64,000 nucleotides of DNA from Planctomycetota bacterium. Lineage in GTDB: Bacteria; Planctomycetota; UBA8742; UBA2392. The stretch lies in contig JACKIE010000001.1 in the NCBI GenBank assembly GCA_020638635.1, forward strand, positions 248,001-312,000. Reading direction: 5' to 3'. This document shows, in pieces, positions 40,047-49,370 of this stretch (positions are counted from its first letter, which is position 1; each line of letters begins with the position of its first letter). Below the pieces are notes generated by a model, which ran no database searches, had not been told where the DNA came from, and saw nothing but the letters and a program-made list of their open reading frames with translations. Made by a program: the position numbers and the translations under genes.

Positions 40047-41129
40047 TCAGCCTTCGAGCGCTGCGAGCACTGCTTCGCCCATTTCTTTGCAGCCTACCAC
40101 TTTGACGCCGTCGCCTCGGGCTATGTCGGCCGTGCGCAGGCCTTTCTCGAGCGCCTTGGCGACCGCGTTGTCGATGGCCTCGCCGATGTCCGGGCGCTTG
40201 GCCGCGTGGGTGAACAGCATGCCGGCCGTGAGGATCATGGCCAGCGGGTTGGCCTTGCCGGTGCCGGTGATGTCCGGCGCGCTGCCGTGCACGGGCTCGA
40301 ACAGCGGCACGCCCTTGCCCAGGCTGGCGCTTGGCAGCATGCCAAGGCTGCCGGTCAGCTGCGCGCCGATGTCGCTGAGGATGTCGCCGAACATGTTGCC
40401 GGCCACGATCACGTCGAAATCCTTGGGCCGGCTGACCAGCTGCATGCAGCAGTTGTCGATGAAGATGTGTTTCAGCTCGACCTCGCTGTAGCTGCTGTCG
40501 TGCAGCTTCTGGATGGTCTCACGCCACAGCTGCATCACCTCAAGGGCGTTGGCCTTGTCAGCGCTGTGCACGCGCTTGCGGCGCAGTTGCGCGGCCTCGA
40601 ACGCGACTTTGCCGATGCGCTCGACCTCCCAGGCGTGGTACTTCATGGTGTTCACGCCGTAACGGCCTTCCGCGTCTTCGAAGTAGCCGCGCGGCTCGCT
40701 GAAGTACAGGCCGCCGGTCAACTCGCGCACGATCAGGATGTCCGTGCCGTCGATCAGTTCGCGCTTGAGGGGGCTGGCGGCGATCAGCGCCGGCACGGGC
40801 TTAACCGGGCGCAGGTTGGCGTACAGGTCGAAGGTCTTGCGAAGCGTCAGCTTGGCGCGTTCCGGGCGCTCGCTGGGCGGGGCGTTGTCCCAGCGCGGGT
40901 CGCCGAAGGGCCCGCACAGGATGGCGTCCGATTGCTGGCACAGCTTGAGCGTGTGGTCGGGCAGGGGCGGCAGGCCCTGGTCAACGGCCGCCGCCGCGGC
41001 CGGCGCGCTGTCGTGGCTGAGGCTGAGGCCGAACTTCTTCGCGGCCGCCTGCATCACCGCCACGGCGGCTTCCGTGATCTCCGGGCCGATCCCGTCGCCG
41101 GGGATGACCGCTACCTTCAGCTCAGTCAT
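40047..41129 (-). CDS. leuB: 3-isopropylmalate dehydrogenase
   Basis: LeuB oxidatively decarboxylates 3-isopropylmalate in leucine synthesis, using NAD. The 360-residue product starts MTELKVAVIPGDGIGPEITEAAVAVM and has RKTFDLYANLRPVK, VRELTGGLYFSEPRG, the IDH/IPMDH signature NMFGDILSDIGAQLTGSLGMLPSASLG, and LFEPVHGSAPDITGTGKANPLAMI. The ATG at 41129 starts the family homology; the frame stays open 56 codons upstream without similarity. No other leu gene is in the window. Confidence 0.94.
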   Translation of the reverse strand: MTELKVAVIPGDGIGPEITEAAVAVMQAAAKKFGLSLSHDSAPAAAAAVDQGLPPLPDHTLKLCQQSDAILCGPFGDPRWDNAPPSERPERAKLTLRKTFDLYANLRPVKPVPALIAASPLKRELIDGTDILIVRELTGGLYFSEPRGYFEDAEGRYGVNTMKYHAWEVERIGKVAFEAAQLRRKRVHSADKANALEVMQLWRETIQKLHDSSYSEVELKHIFIDNCCMQLVSRPKDFDVIVAGNMFGDILSDIGAQLTGSLGMLPSASLGKGVPLFEPVHGSAPDITGTGKANPLAMILTAGMLFTHAAKRPDIGEAIDNAVAKALEKGLRTADIARGDGVKVVGCKEMGEAVLAALEG

Positions 41130-41358
41130 TGCTGCTTTCTGTGTAGTTGCCTGCTCGCCGGCCCAGCCGTCGAATTCACCGCCGTCCAGGCGGGCGTCTC
41201 CCAGTTCGACCCGGGGATCGACCTTGCGTTGCATCGCCACTGCTTCGCCTTTCTGAGGTCGTGACGTTACCACCGGCCACAAGCCCCGCAACCGCATTAG
41301 GTACCGGGAAGCGACCCCGATCGGCCGACGTTACAATGGGGAACAGGCGGGGTGTGAC

Positions 41359-43128
41359 GTGTTCAACATCGTGGGAATCCTGGTCGCGCTGATGCTGGCC
41401 CAGATGGGCCGGGGTCAAGGGGTGATCGTGGGCTGGGAAAGCGTCGCCGCGGCTGCGGGCGCCATGCTGGGCGTGCTGGCCTTCCACTACAGCGTCGCCT
41501 CGCACCTGATAGAGCGCTTCCAGCTGATCAAGCTGCGGCTGGCGGCCACGCCGCCGGACGCGCCGCCGGAGCTGCGCCCGCAGCTGTACCGCGAACGAGA
41601 GCTGCTGTTGCGCCGTGTGCCGCTGTTCCGGCTCGGCGTGGACGCGTTGATCCTGGCCCTGTTCGCCATGGATGTGTTCGTTTTCGGCTGGACCGACTTC
41701 GTGGCCAAGGTCTGGCGCGTGCCGATGCACCTGGACCTGCTGCCGCAACTGTTGCCCTATTTCGCCATGCTGGCGGCGAGCTGGGTGGGCCAGTACCGCA
41801 TCGAGCGCCGCGTGCGCGGCAGCGACTGGCGGCCCTGGCGCTTTGCGGCCTTCCAGGCGCGCGCCAACCTGCTGACGGTGATGCCGATCGCGGTGATCTA
41901 CGCCGCCTGGTGGGCGCTGCTGACCTTCGTGCCGGTGATCGAGGACCTGCGCTCTTCGTTCGCGTTCCTGGAAATCGCGATGCAGATGGCGCTGGTGGTG
42001 GTGCTGTCGTTCTTCGTGCCGCTGGTGGTGCGGCTGATCCTGCCGGGCGGGCCGCTGCCCGACGGCCGCCTGCGCCGCCGGCTTGAGACTTACGCCCGCG
42101 ACCACAAGCTGCGGGTCAGCCAGATCCTGGTGTGGCGCACGGGCTCGCGCATGTTTGCCACGGCGTTCGTGATCGGGCTGCTGGCGCCGTTCCGCTACGT
42201 GTTCATCACCGACGCGCTGCTGAAGCGGCTGAACGAAGACGAGCTGGTGGCGGTGTTCGCGCACGAGATGGGCCACGTAAAGCACAGGCACCTGTGGTGG
42301 CTGCTGGCATTCATCATCTCGTTCACCGTGGTGTTGCTGGGGCTGATGCACGGCCTGCACATGCTGCTGCCGGGGCCGAACTACGAGTACCTGGGCATGG
42401 CGGTGCTGGTGCTGTACGCCTACTGGGTGTTCGGCTACGTGAGCCGCCGCTTCGAACGCCAGGCCGACGATTACGCGGCGCAGACCACCAGCCCGGAGCT
42501 GATCTCGCAGGTGTTTCTGAAGCTGGGCATGGACAACCCCGTGGCCATGAAGAAAAGCGGCTGGCGCCACTTCTCGCTGGAGCAGCGGGTGCGCGAGATC
42601 ATCCTGGCCAAGGCCCACCCCGAGGTGAAGCGGATCTTCCGGGCCGAACTATGGCGCGGCCTTGCCGCGGGCATCGGCGTCACGCTGCTGGCGGCGCTGC
42701 TGCTGATACAGCCGGTGCGTGAGGACGTGGTCAGCGGCCTGGCCACCTATGAGCTGAACCAGTTCGATCGCGCGCGCGTGGAGGACGCGGGCCCCGCCCG
42801 CCTGCAAGAGCTGCGTGAGCGCACCTTGGCGCGCACGAGGGCCATGGGGAGGCTGGATGAAGACTACCTTGCGGTGTCTCTGTGGTACGCCGGCGTGGTG
42901 GAAGGCCTGTCGGGCCAGGATACCGACAGCCTGGACCAACTGGCGGCCACACTGAACACCCGGCGGCAGGAAGCGGACACCCAGGAAGAACGCGAAGACT
43001 GGCTGCGTCAGCTTCGCGAACTGGAGGCCACCCGCGTGGCCATCAGCCGCGCGCGCGAAAAGGGCACCTCGTTCTTCGAAGAATACGAAGCCGAACGGAT
43101 CCACCGGGGTCTGCGAAGCGCCGATTAG
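41359..43128 (+). CDS. M48-family membrane zinc metallopeptidase
   Basis: The 589-residue protein has at least five membrane segments in its first 330 residues and the zinc motif HEMGHVKHRH (about residue 308) followed by the third ligand Glu in YVSRRFERQADDYAA. This is the M48/Ste24-HtpX arrangement for membrane-protein or prenyl-protein quality control. The C-terminal ~170 residues are a soluble helical region (LDEDYLAVSLWYAGVVEGLSGQDTD...RREADTQEEREDWLRQLRE) not found in HtpX. The start is GTG at 41359; TACAAT at 41332 could be its -10 hexamer. Confidence 0.88.
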   Translation: MFNIVGILVALMLAQMGRGQGVIVGWESVAAAAGAMLGVLAFHYSVASHLIERFQLIKLRLAATPPDAPPELRPQLYRERELLLRRVPLFRLGVDALILALFAMDVFVFGWTDFVAKVWRVPMHLDLLPQLLPYFAMLAASWVGQYRIERRVRGSDWRPWRFAAFQARANLLTVMPIAVIYAAWWALLTFVPVIEDLRSSFAFLEIAMQMALVVVLSFFVPLVVRLILPGGPLPDGRLRRRLETYARDHKLRVSQILVWRTGSRMFATAFVIGLLAPFRYVFITDALLKRLNEDELVAVFAHEMGHVKHRHLWWLLAFIISFTVVLLGLMHGLHMLLPGPNYEYLGMAVLVLYAYWVFGYVSRRFERQADDYAAQTTSPELISQVFLKLGMDNPVAMKKSGWRHFSLEQRVREIILAKAHPEVKRIFRAELWRGLAAGIGVTLLAALLLIQPVREDVVSGLATYELNQFDRARVEDAGPARLQELRERTLARTRAMGRLDEDYLAVSLWYAGVVEGLSGQDTDSLDQLAATLNTRRQEADTQEEREDWLRQLRELEATRVAISRAREKGTSFFEEYEAERIHRGLRSAD

Positions 43129-43138
43129 CAGGTTCGAG

Positions 43139-43168
43139 AAACGGGAAAGGCCGCGGCCTTTCCCGTTT
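43139..43168. terminator. Bidirectional terminator between the M48 gene and clpX
   Basis: A perfect 14-bp inverted repeat, AAACGGGAAAGGCC/GGCCTTTCCCGTTT, with a 2-base centre. It lies 10 bases past the M48 stop and 16 bases past the clpX stop, and its A/T ends give a short T-run on both strands. Confidence 0.7.
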
Positions 43169-43184
43169 GCAGTATGACGGGTGG

Positions 43185-44510
43185 TTACGCCGCCGCGTGC
43201 TCGCCTTCTTCGGGCCTGGCGGGTTGCTGCTTCACGAAGTGCTGGTGCAGGGGGATGGCACCGTTCACCACGGCTTCATCAACCGTGTAGCGGCGTGGAT
43301 CCTTCACACCGGGCAGCTCAAACTGGGCCTCCAGCATGATCTTTTCCACGATGCCGCGCAGGCCGCGCGCGCCGCTCTTGCGCTTGATGGCCTGGCGTGC
43401 GATGGCGACCAGCCCCTCACGGGTGAACAGCAATTCCTGGTTCTGCATGCGGAACAGCTTCTGGAACTGCTTGGTGATCGCGTTGCGCGGCTCGGTCAGC
43501 ACGTTGATCAGCGCGGCCTCATCGAGCTCATCGAGTGAGCTGATCACCGGCAGGCGCCCGACAAACTCCGGGATCATGCCGTACTTCACCAGGTCTTCGG
43601 GCTCGACCTGCGCGCGCAGCAGGTTGCGTTCGCTGACTTCCTGAAGGTCAATAGGACCGCCGGATGCCACGGTTTCGCGCTTGGCCGCAATGCGCATGGT
43701 GGTGCCGCCGAGGCGCGACTTGATCATGTCCTCGATGCCGACAAAGGCGCCGCCCACGATGAACAGCACGTTCTCGGTGTTGAACTGGATGTAGGGCTGT
43801 TCCGGGTGCTTGCGGCCGCCCTGGGGCGGGACGTTGGCGACGGTGCCCTCGAGCATCTTCAGCAGGCTCTGCTGCACGCCCTGGCCGCTGACGTCGCGGG
43901 TGATGCTGACGTTGTTGCTGGTGCTGTGGATCTTGTCGATTTCATCCACGAAGATGATGCCCATTTCCGCACGCGGGACGTCGAAGTCGGCGGCCTGCAG
44001 CAGCTTGAGCAGCAGGTTTTCGACGTCTTCGCCGACGTAGCCGGCCTCGGTGAGGGTGGTGGCGTCGCCGATGGCGAAGGGAACGTGCAGGATGTCGGCC
44101 AGCGTGCGGGCCAGCAGGGTCTTGCCGCTGCCGGTGGGCCCCAGCAGCAGGATGTTGGACTTCTCGAGCTCAACGCCGTCGTCGTCGTCGCGCTGCAGCA
44201 GGCGCTTGTAGTGGTTGTGCACCGCGACGGTCAGCACCTTCTTGGCGTGGTCCTGCCCCACCACATGCTCATCGAGCATGGCCTTCAGCTCGGCGGGGGT
44301 GGGCAGGGTATTGAGGGACAGGCCGTCGAGGCTGCCCTTGGCGCTGGATTTCTCGGCGACCAGGATGCTGTTGCAGAGGGTGATGCACTCGTTGCAGATG
44401 TAGATGCCGGGCGGGCCGGCGATCAGGCTGTCCACCTGGCGGCGCGACTTACCGCAGAAGCTGCAGCGCTCCACCTCGCGCGCGCGTGTTGAGTCGCCTG
44501 TCTTGGCCAT
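43185..44510 (-). CDS. clpX: ATP-dependent unfoldase ClpX, lacking the usual IGF loop
   Basis: ClpX unfolds substrates and feeds them to ClpP. The 441-residue product has the N-terminal zinc domain (CSFCGKSRRQVDSL...CNECITLC), Walker A GPTGSGKT, Walker B IIFVDEIDKI and sensor-2 SGARGLRGIVE. In the segment that normally carries the ClpP-docking I/L-G-F tripeptide (RIGxxxIGFG), this protein has SRLGGTTMRIAAKRE, so the tripeptide is not recognisable. It is downstream of clpP but separated by a TPR gene. Confidence 0.95.
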   Translation of the reverse strand: MAKTGDSTRAREVERCSFCGKSRRQVDSLIAGPPGIYICNECITLCNSILVAEKSSAKGSLDGLSLNTLPTPAELKAMLDEHVVGQDHAKKVLTVAVHNHYKRLLQRDDDDGVELEKSNILLLGPTGSGKTLLARTLADILHVPFAIGDATTLTEAGYVGEDVENLLLKLLQAADFDVPRAEMGIIFVDEIDKIHSTSNNVSITRDVSGQGVQQSLLKMLEGTVANVPPQGGRKHPEQPYIQFNTENVLFIVGGAFVGIEDMIKSRLGGTTMRIAAKRETVASGGPIDLQEVSERNLLRAQVEPEDLVKYGMIPEFVGRLPVISSLDELDEAALINVLTEPRNAITKQFQKLFRMQNQELLFTREGLVAIARQAIKRKSGARGLRGIVEKIMLEAQFELPGVKDPRRYTVDEAVVNGAIPLHQHFVKQQPARPEEGEHAAA

Positions 44511-44652
44511 GCTTGCTCCTACCTCGGTGATCCGGCTGAGTGACGAGTTCCCATGCTAACAAACCCTGCGACAAACAGACCAGACCGCGCAAGTGGCGCA
44601 GTCCCTACCGGATTATCGGCCGCTGACAACCCCGCGCTTGCACATTCTTGGG

Positions 44653-45930
44653 CTACTCGAAGGCTTCCACACCGGCCTTGGCGCAAACGGCGTGCATTTC
44701 ACCCCGGTAATGTTGCGCGGTAGGTTCGTTGCGCAGGCGGCGTATCTGCTCCATCCCTTTGCACCAAAGCTCCCGGCCTTCGGCTACCCGGCCGAGCAGT
44801 GTCGTGATCAAGCCCAGGTCGCACAAGCAGGAAGCTTCGCCCGAGAGGTTCCCGGCTTCGCGATGGATCGCTACTGCCTCACGGATGTCCGCTTCCGCAA
44901 GTGACAGCCTGCCGCTGTGCCGCAAGGCCGTCCCACGGGCCGCGTAGGCGTAGCCCAGACTGCGGCGATTGCCCACCCGTGTCAGCAACGGCATGGAGCG
45001 TTCGGCATACTCTATCGCCCGCGCATAATCTCCCCGCTCACTTTCCAGCATGGATAGGTTGTTCAGGCCGATGGCCAGGTTCGTGTCGTCTTCGAGTTCC
45101 GTGTGAACGGCGATAGCCTGCGTCAGAAAACTTTCGCTCTCCTCGAAGCGTCGGGCATCCAACATGGTGGCCCCGAGATTTTGAAGCATCACGCCCAGGT
45201 TGAACCTGTCACCGGACTGCTTCATGAGTTCCAGGGCGCGCAGACACAGGTCCTCAAATTCCTCCGGGCGTCCCAGTTGATGGTACACCATGCCCAACAA
45301 GCCGAGCGTGTTCGCCTCGAGCGACTTGGACACTTCGGCGTCAAAAAGGCTTACTGCCTCCTCAAGGCACTCGCAGGCTGCTTCGGGCTGGTCGTCGAAC
45401 CAGTGCGCGAGACCTTTCTCGGCCAGCGCCAGGACGACGTCCTTGTTGGACAGTTCCTTTCGCGCCATCTCCAGGGCTTCTTCGCAGGCCGTGAAACCTG
45501 CGTGCATTCGGGACACTACGCGGCTCGTCTGGGATAGCCGCTGCAGCGCCCAGAATCGGATCCTCCCTTCCGATATGTCGGCGAGTCGGCGCCACGCCGT
45601 GAAGGCTTGCTCGTGGTCGTAGTGCTGCTCGGCGTAGTTCGCGGCGCGCACGAGGTACCGTGCCTCGTTCCGGCGCAGGAGCTGCGCATTCGCGTACGGC
45701 TCGTCCTGTGCGTAGCGGGCGTGAATCGCGAGCTGCGCCATGAGCGAGTCGGCCGGCAGCGGATCGGTGCGCAGCTTGTCCGCCGGTTCCGGGAGATCAA
45801 CGTCGATTTCGCTCTCGTATTGCTCCAGGGCGACGCGGTGCAAAGTGCCGCGAAGAGCGGGTGCATGCAGCTGGTATGCCACGTCTCGCATCACGGCGTG
45901 GCGGAACTGGTAGTGCTCTTCGGCGTGCAT
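44653..45930 (-). CDS. TPR protein resembling the C-terminal half of an AAA-TPR regulator, between clpP and clpX
   Basis: A 425-residue protein. The first ~35 residues (YQFRHAVMRDVAYQLHAPALRGTLHRVALEQYE) match the segment that ends the ATPase/winged-helix part of large adenylate-cyclase- or kinase-linked AAA-TPR regulators. The upstream nucleotide-binding part is absent. The rest is TPR repeats (ALAEKGLAHWFDDQPEAACECLEEAVSLFDAE, NNLSMLESERGDYARAIEYAERSMPLL, GTALRHSGRLSLAEADIREAVAIHREAGN). It starts 3 bases after the clpP stop, so it is co-transcribed. It may be a truncated regulator kept as an adaptor, or a decaying remnant. Confidence 0.75.
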   Translation of the reverse strand: MHAEEHYQFRHAVMRDVAYQLHAPALRGTLHRVALEQYESEIDVDLPEPADKLRTDPLPADSLMAQLAIHARYAQDEPYANAQLLRRNEARYLVRAANYAEQHYDHEQAFTAWRRLADISEGRIRFWALQRLSQTSRVVSRMHAGFTACEEALEMARKELSNKDVVLALAEKGLAHWFDDQPEAACECLEEAVSLFDAEVSKSLEANTLGLLGMVYHQLGRPEEFEDLCLRALELMKQSGDRFNLGVMLQNLGATMLDARRFEESESFLTQAIAVHTELEDDTNLAIGLNNLSMLESERGDYARAIEYAERSMPLLTRVGNRRSLGYAYAARGTALRHSGRLSLAEADIREAVAIHREAGNLSGEASCLCDLGLITTLLGRVAEGRELWCKGMEQIRRLRNEPTAQHYRGEMHAVCAKAGVEAFE

Positions 45931-45933
45931 CGC

Positions 45934-46527
45934 CTACTTACCGGGGGCGTGCTCGATGACGTCGTCGATCAGGCCGTACTCTTTGGACTCGGCGGCGGAC
46001 ATGAAGTAGTCCTTGTCGGTGTCCTTCTCGACCTGCGCCAGCTTCTTGCCCGTGGCGTCGGCGAGTATCTGGTTGAGGTACTTCTTCAGGCGCAGGATTT
46101 CCTTGGTCTGGATGCTGATGTCGCCGGCGGTGCCGCCCGCGCCGCCCCAGGGCTGGTGGATCATCACCCGCGCGCTGGGGAGCGCGTGGCGCTTGCCCTT
46201 GCTGCCGGCGCTGAGCAGGATCGCGCCCATGCTGGCGGCCTGGCCGATGCATACGGTGCTGATGTCGCACGACACGTACTTCATGGTGTCGTAGATGGCC
46301 AGCCCGGCATTCACGTCGCCGCCCGGGCTGTTGATGAACATCTGGATGTCCTGGTTCTTTGCTTCCTTCTGCAGGAACAGCAGCTGGGCGACCACGGCGT
46401 TGGCCATCAGTTCGTGGATCGGGCCCTGGATGAACACGATGCGGTCTTCAAGCAGACGCGAGTAGATGTCGTAGCTGCGCTCGCCGCGGCTGGTCTTCTC
46501 GATCACGAATGGAAGCGGGTAACCCAT
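45934..46527 (-). CDS. clpP: ATP-dependent Clp protease proteolytic subunit
   Basis: ClpP is the tetradecameric serine peptidase chamber. The 197-residue product has INSPGGDVNAGLAIYDTM, the active Ser in CIGQAASMGAILLSAG and the active His in ARVMIHQPWGG. The Asp is in the VEKDTDKDYFMSAAESKEYGLIDDV segment. Length is normal, with a short or no propeptide. It follows tig, as in many bacteria. Confidence 0.96.
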   Translation of the reverse strand: MGYPLPFVIEKTSRGERSYDIYSRLLEDRIVFIQGPIHELMANAVVAQLLFLQKEAKNQDIQMFINSPGGDVNAGLAIYDTMKYVSCDISTVCIGQAASMGAILLSAGSKGKRHALPSARVMIHQPWGGAGGTAGDISIQTKEILRLKKYLNQILADATGKKLAQVEKDTDKDYFMSAAESKEYGLIDDVIEHAPGK

Positions 46528-46564
46528 GGGACACCTTCACTCAGTTATGTTCGGTTCAGCTTGA

Positions 46565-46652
46565 AGGCGGCAGGAGGCAGGCGGCAGGAGGCGGGAACTG
46601 CAAAAGGCGTTTGCCTTTCCTGCCTCCTGTCTCCTGCTTCCTGCCTCCTGAT
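46565..46652. repeat. Heptamer inverted repeat cluster between tig and clpP
   Basis: The left arm has GGCAGGA, GGCAGGC, GGCAGGA, GGCGGGA. The right arm has CCTGCCT, CCTGTCT, CCTGCTT, CCTGCCT, CCTGATT. Both use a 7-base step and are reverse-complementary, separated by ~20 bases (AAAAGGCGTTTGCCTTT, itself a small hairpin). It would form a long stem in the tig-clpP transcript. Confidence 0.85.
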
Positions 46653-47926
46653 TACACGTACTTCGCCTTCTGGCGCAGCAGCTTTAATACCTTTGAGGTC
46701 TTCAGTTCTTCCCGCATACCGGAAAGAGTTCCATTCTGCTGGAACTGCGCGTACACCTCGTCGGGCGTGCGCCCCACCATCTGGGCCATGCGGGCCACCT
46801 CACGCTGGATTTCGTCTTCGGTGACAACCAGCCGCTCCTTACGCGCGATGGCGTCGGTCACGAAGGCGCGTTTCAGCATCACCTTCACTTCGTCCACACC
46901 CTGGTCGCGGTTGGACTGCAGGAACTCGCGGATGTTCTCTTCCGGTGCGCCTTGCTGGTACATGCGGTAGGCCTGTTGCTGCACCAGCTCGGCGGCCTTG
47001 CGCTGGCTGAACTTTTCCGGCAGGTCCATCTCGGTCTTCTCGGCCACCTGCTTGAGAGCCTTCTCCTCCATCGCGCGGTCCAGCTCCGCTTCCTTGGCGG
47101 ACATCACCTTGCCGTTCAGGTCCTCACGCCAGGCCTCGACGCTTTCAAAGCCGGCCTGCCTGGCCAGGTCCTCGAGGCCGGGGCCCTCGTAAGCAAGCAC
47201 GTCAGCCACTTCCAGGTGGATCACGGCCTCTTTGCCTCGCAGGTCTTCGCGCCCGAAGTCGTCGGGCAGGGTGGCTTTCATTTCCTTGCTATCGCCGGCC
47301 TTCAGCCCCACCAGCTGCTGCTCGGCCTTGGCAGGTTTCAGCCCGGCGACCCAGCCGAAGCCGACTTCCAGCAGGCCGCGGTTCTGCGAAAACACTTCCT
47401 CGCCACCAACGGTAACCTTTACGTTGGCGCGGATGAACTGGCCCTTCTCGCTGGCACCTTCGACCGACTTGAGCTCGCCCTTGTTCATCTGCGCGCCACG
47501 CAACTGGGCGTGAACCTCGTGCTCTTCGACCTTCACGGCCGGGCGCTCGAGTTCAAGGCCCTTGTACTCAGGCAGTTCGAACTCGGGGTAAACCTCGGCC
47601 TCGAGCTTCATTGTGACCGGATTGCCGAGCTTGATGTCGCCGACTTCGACGACCTCGACCTGGCCGAGCAGCTTGAGGGCGTGCTCGTCGATCGCGAACT
47701 TCACGGCGTCATCCGCCAGGGTCTGGCGGACGTCATCGGCGACTTCCTTGCCGAAGCGTTTCTCCAGCACGTTGCGAGGCGCCTTGCCCTTGCGGAAGCC
47801 GGGGAATTGCACCTGTTTGTTTATGTCACGAAAGCCTTCGTTCAGCTTTGAGGTGACGACCTCGGCGGGGATTTCCGCCTTGATGATACGCTTGCACCCA
47901 CCGGCATTTTCAACCGTAATCAGCAT
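46652..47926 (-). CDS. tig: Trigger factor
   Basis: Trigger factor is the ribosome-bound chaperone and prolyl isomerase. The 424-residue product has the ribosome-docking signature FPGFRKGKAPRNVLEKRFG in the N-terminal domain, a central FKBP-type region (GQFIRANVKVTVGGEEVF...LVGLKAGDSKEMKATLPDDFG) and a helical C-terminal domain ending LKTSKVLKLLRQKAKYV. ATG 47926 (MLITVENAGG) is chosen because the 33 residues upstream have no similarity. It leads the tig-clpP-TPR-clpX group. Confidence 0.95.
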   Translation of the reverse strand: MLITVENAGGCKRIIKAEIPAEVVTSKLNEGFRDINKQVQFPGFRKGKAPRNVLEKRFGKEVADDVRQTLADDAVKFAIDEHALKLLGQVEVVEVGDIKLGNPVTMKLEAEVYPEFELPEYKGLELERPAVKVEEHEVHAQLRGAQMNKGELKSVEGASEKGQFIRANVKVTVGGEEVFSQNRGLLEVGFGWVAGLKPAKAEQQLVGLKAGDSKEMKATLPDDFGREDLRGKEAVIHLEVADVLAYEGPGLEDLARQAGFESVEAWREDLNGKVMSAKEAELDRAMEEKALKQVAEKTEMDLPEKFSQRKAAELVQQQAYRMYQQGAPEENIREFLQSNRDQGVDEVKVMLKRAFVTDAIARKERLVVTEDEIQREVARMAQMVGRTPDEVYAQFQQNGTLSGMREELKTSKVLKLLRQKAKYV

Positions 47927-47993
47927 GTCCTTGACCTTCCGAGTCGTGTACGACTGGCCTTCGCCCGTGCCGCCCCCCGGGGGCGGGCGCGGG

Positions 47994-48021
47994 ATACTAG
48001 CACTTTCCCCCCCTGCGACAA
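47994..48021 (-). promoter_or_regulatory. Candidate tig promoter
   Basis: Minus-strand TTGTCG and TAGTAT are 16 bases apart, with TGC before the -10 (extended -10). It gives a leader of about 60 bases before tig. It faces the divergent FHA-kinase gene. Confidence 0.55.
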
Positions 48022-48116
48022 GCAAGCGGGGTGATGCGCGAAACGCGTTTTGATTCTTTAATGACTGTTGGTAGTGTCAGTCGCTCATAGTCTGTCAGCA
48101 CCCTGGAGCTGCCCGG

Positions 48117-49370
48117 ATGGCGAAAGCCAAAGTCCGCATTGTTGACGGCATCGACGCCGGCATCGAGAAAGAGCTTCCCGACGAGGGCAGCGTGACCATC
48201 GGCAGGCGCAGCAGCTGCGACCTCGTGCTGCGCGTGGACTCCGTCTCGCGCGAGCACTGCCGCATCGAAAAATCCGACGGCGCCTACTGGCTGCACGACA
48301 ATGGCAGCAGCAACGGGACGCTGCTGAACGGCCTGCGCATCGAAAAGGCTAAGCTGGTCCATGGCGACGTGATCACACTCGACCGCGTCACACTGGAGTA
48401 CCTGGAAGAGGCCGACAGCGCCCACACCCGCGAGATGATCCGCGAGTTCGTGGTGCAGAACAGGCCCGACGTGGACGGAACCTATACGGCCGAGAACAGC
48501 CTGATCGGCAAGACGCTGAAGCACTACAAGGTGCTGAGCGTGATCGGCGAAGGCGGCATGGCGCTGGTGTATAAGGCCCGCGACGAGCGCAACGGCGACA
48601 TCGTGGCGCTGAAAGTGCTGAAGCGCGGCGAAACGGTGGACCAGGAGAACCTTCAGCGCTTCCTGAAAGAGTTCAAGACCGGCAGCAAGCTGAACCACCC
48701 GAACATCATGCAGGTCTACGAGATCGGGGAAGTGGACGGCACCTACTTCATCGCCATGGAGTACATCAATGGCAGCAGCTTGCAGGAGATCCTGGACGAA
48801 AAGGGTCGCTTGTCCGCCGAGGGCACGCTGAAGATCGGTATCCAGGTCGCCAAGGCGCTCGAGTTCGCGTTCAGCCAGCGCATCATCCACCGCGACATCA
48901 AGCCCGAAAACATCCTGATCAGTCGTGAAGGCGAAGTAAAAATCACCGACTTGGGACTCGCCAAAGAGCTCAAGCGCTACGTAAGCGTCAACATCACCAA
49001 GACCGGCGAGGGAATCGGCACCCTGCACTACATGTCGCCCGAGCAGGTGGAGAACACCCGCGACGTGGATCAGCGCGCCGACATCTACAGCCTCGGCGCC
49101 ACGCTGTACGAGTGCCTCTGCGGCCAGCCTCCCTTCGATGAAGTCGGCGTCTGGAAGTTCGTTGAGGCCATCAACGAGAAGCCGCCTCCAAACCTGAACG
49201 ATCGCGTTCCCAACCTTCACCCGGAAGTCTGGCCCGTCGTCGAAAAGGCACTTTCCAAGCGACCGGAGGAGAGGCAGCAATCTCCAACGGAGTTCCGCGA
49301 GGAACTGGAGCGCCTTCTGACCGTGGTCAAGGCGGATCGCCAGAAGAACGTCCCTTCCCAGGAGGTCTAG
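48117..49370 (+). CDS. Ser/Thr protein kinase with N-terminal FHA domain
   Basis: A 417-residue soluble Hanks-type kinase. Residues ~5-95 form an FHA phosphothreonine-binding domain (VTIGRRSSCDLVLRVDSVSREHCRIEK, DNGSSNGTLLNG). Residues ~135-405 form the kinase: glycine loop IGEGGMALVYKA, lysine in VALKVL, catalytic loop HRDIKPENILI, and metal loop DLG in place of DFG. GTLHYMSPEQ and DIYSLGATLYECLCG complete it. There is no membrane segment, unlike PknB-type receptors. It overlaps the TetR gene by one base, so kinase and regulator are translated together. Confidence 0.93.
   Translation: MAKAKVRIVDGIDAGIEKELPDEGSVTIGRRSSCDLVLRVDSVSREHCRIEKSDGAYWLHDNGSSNGTLLNGLRIEKAKLVHGDVITLDRVTLEYLEEADSAHTREMIREFVVQNRPDVDGTYTAENSLIGKTLKHYKVLSVIGEGGMALVYKARDERNGDIVALKVLKRGETVDQENLQRFLKEFKTGSKLNHPNIMQVYEIGEVDGTYFIAMEYINGSSLQEILDEKGRLSAEGTLKIGIQVAKALEFAFSQRIIHRDIKPENILISREGEVKITDLGLAKELKRYVSVNITKTGEGIGTLHYMSPEQVENTRDVDQRADIYSLGATLYECLCGQPPFDEVGVWKFVEAINEKPPPNLNDRVPNLHPEVWPVVEKALSKRPEERQQSPTEFREELERLLTVVKADRQKNVPSQEV

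Noticed and set aside
41130..41297. 56-residue N-terminal extension of LeuB
   Set aside because: The upstream codons are open only because of base composition; homology starts at MTELKVAVIPGDG.
47927..48116. Strong promoter for the FHA-kinase gene
   Set aside because: TTGATT with TAGTGT 16 bases downstream exists near 48055-48080, but the -10 match is poor and I could not separate it from chance.
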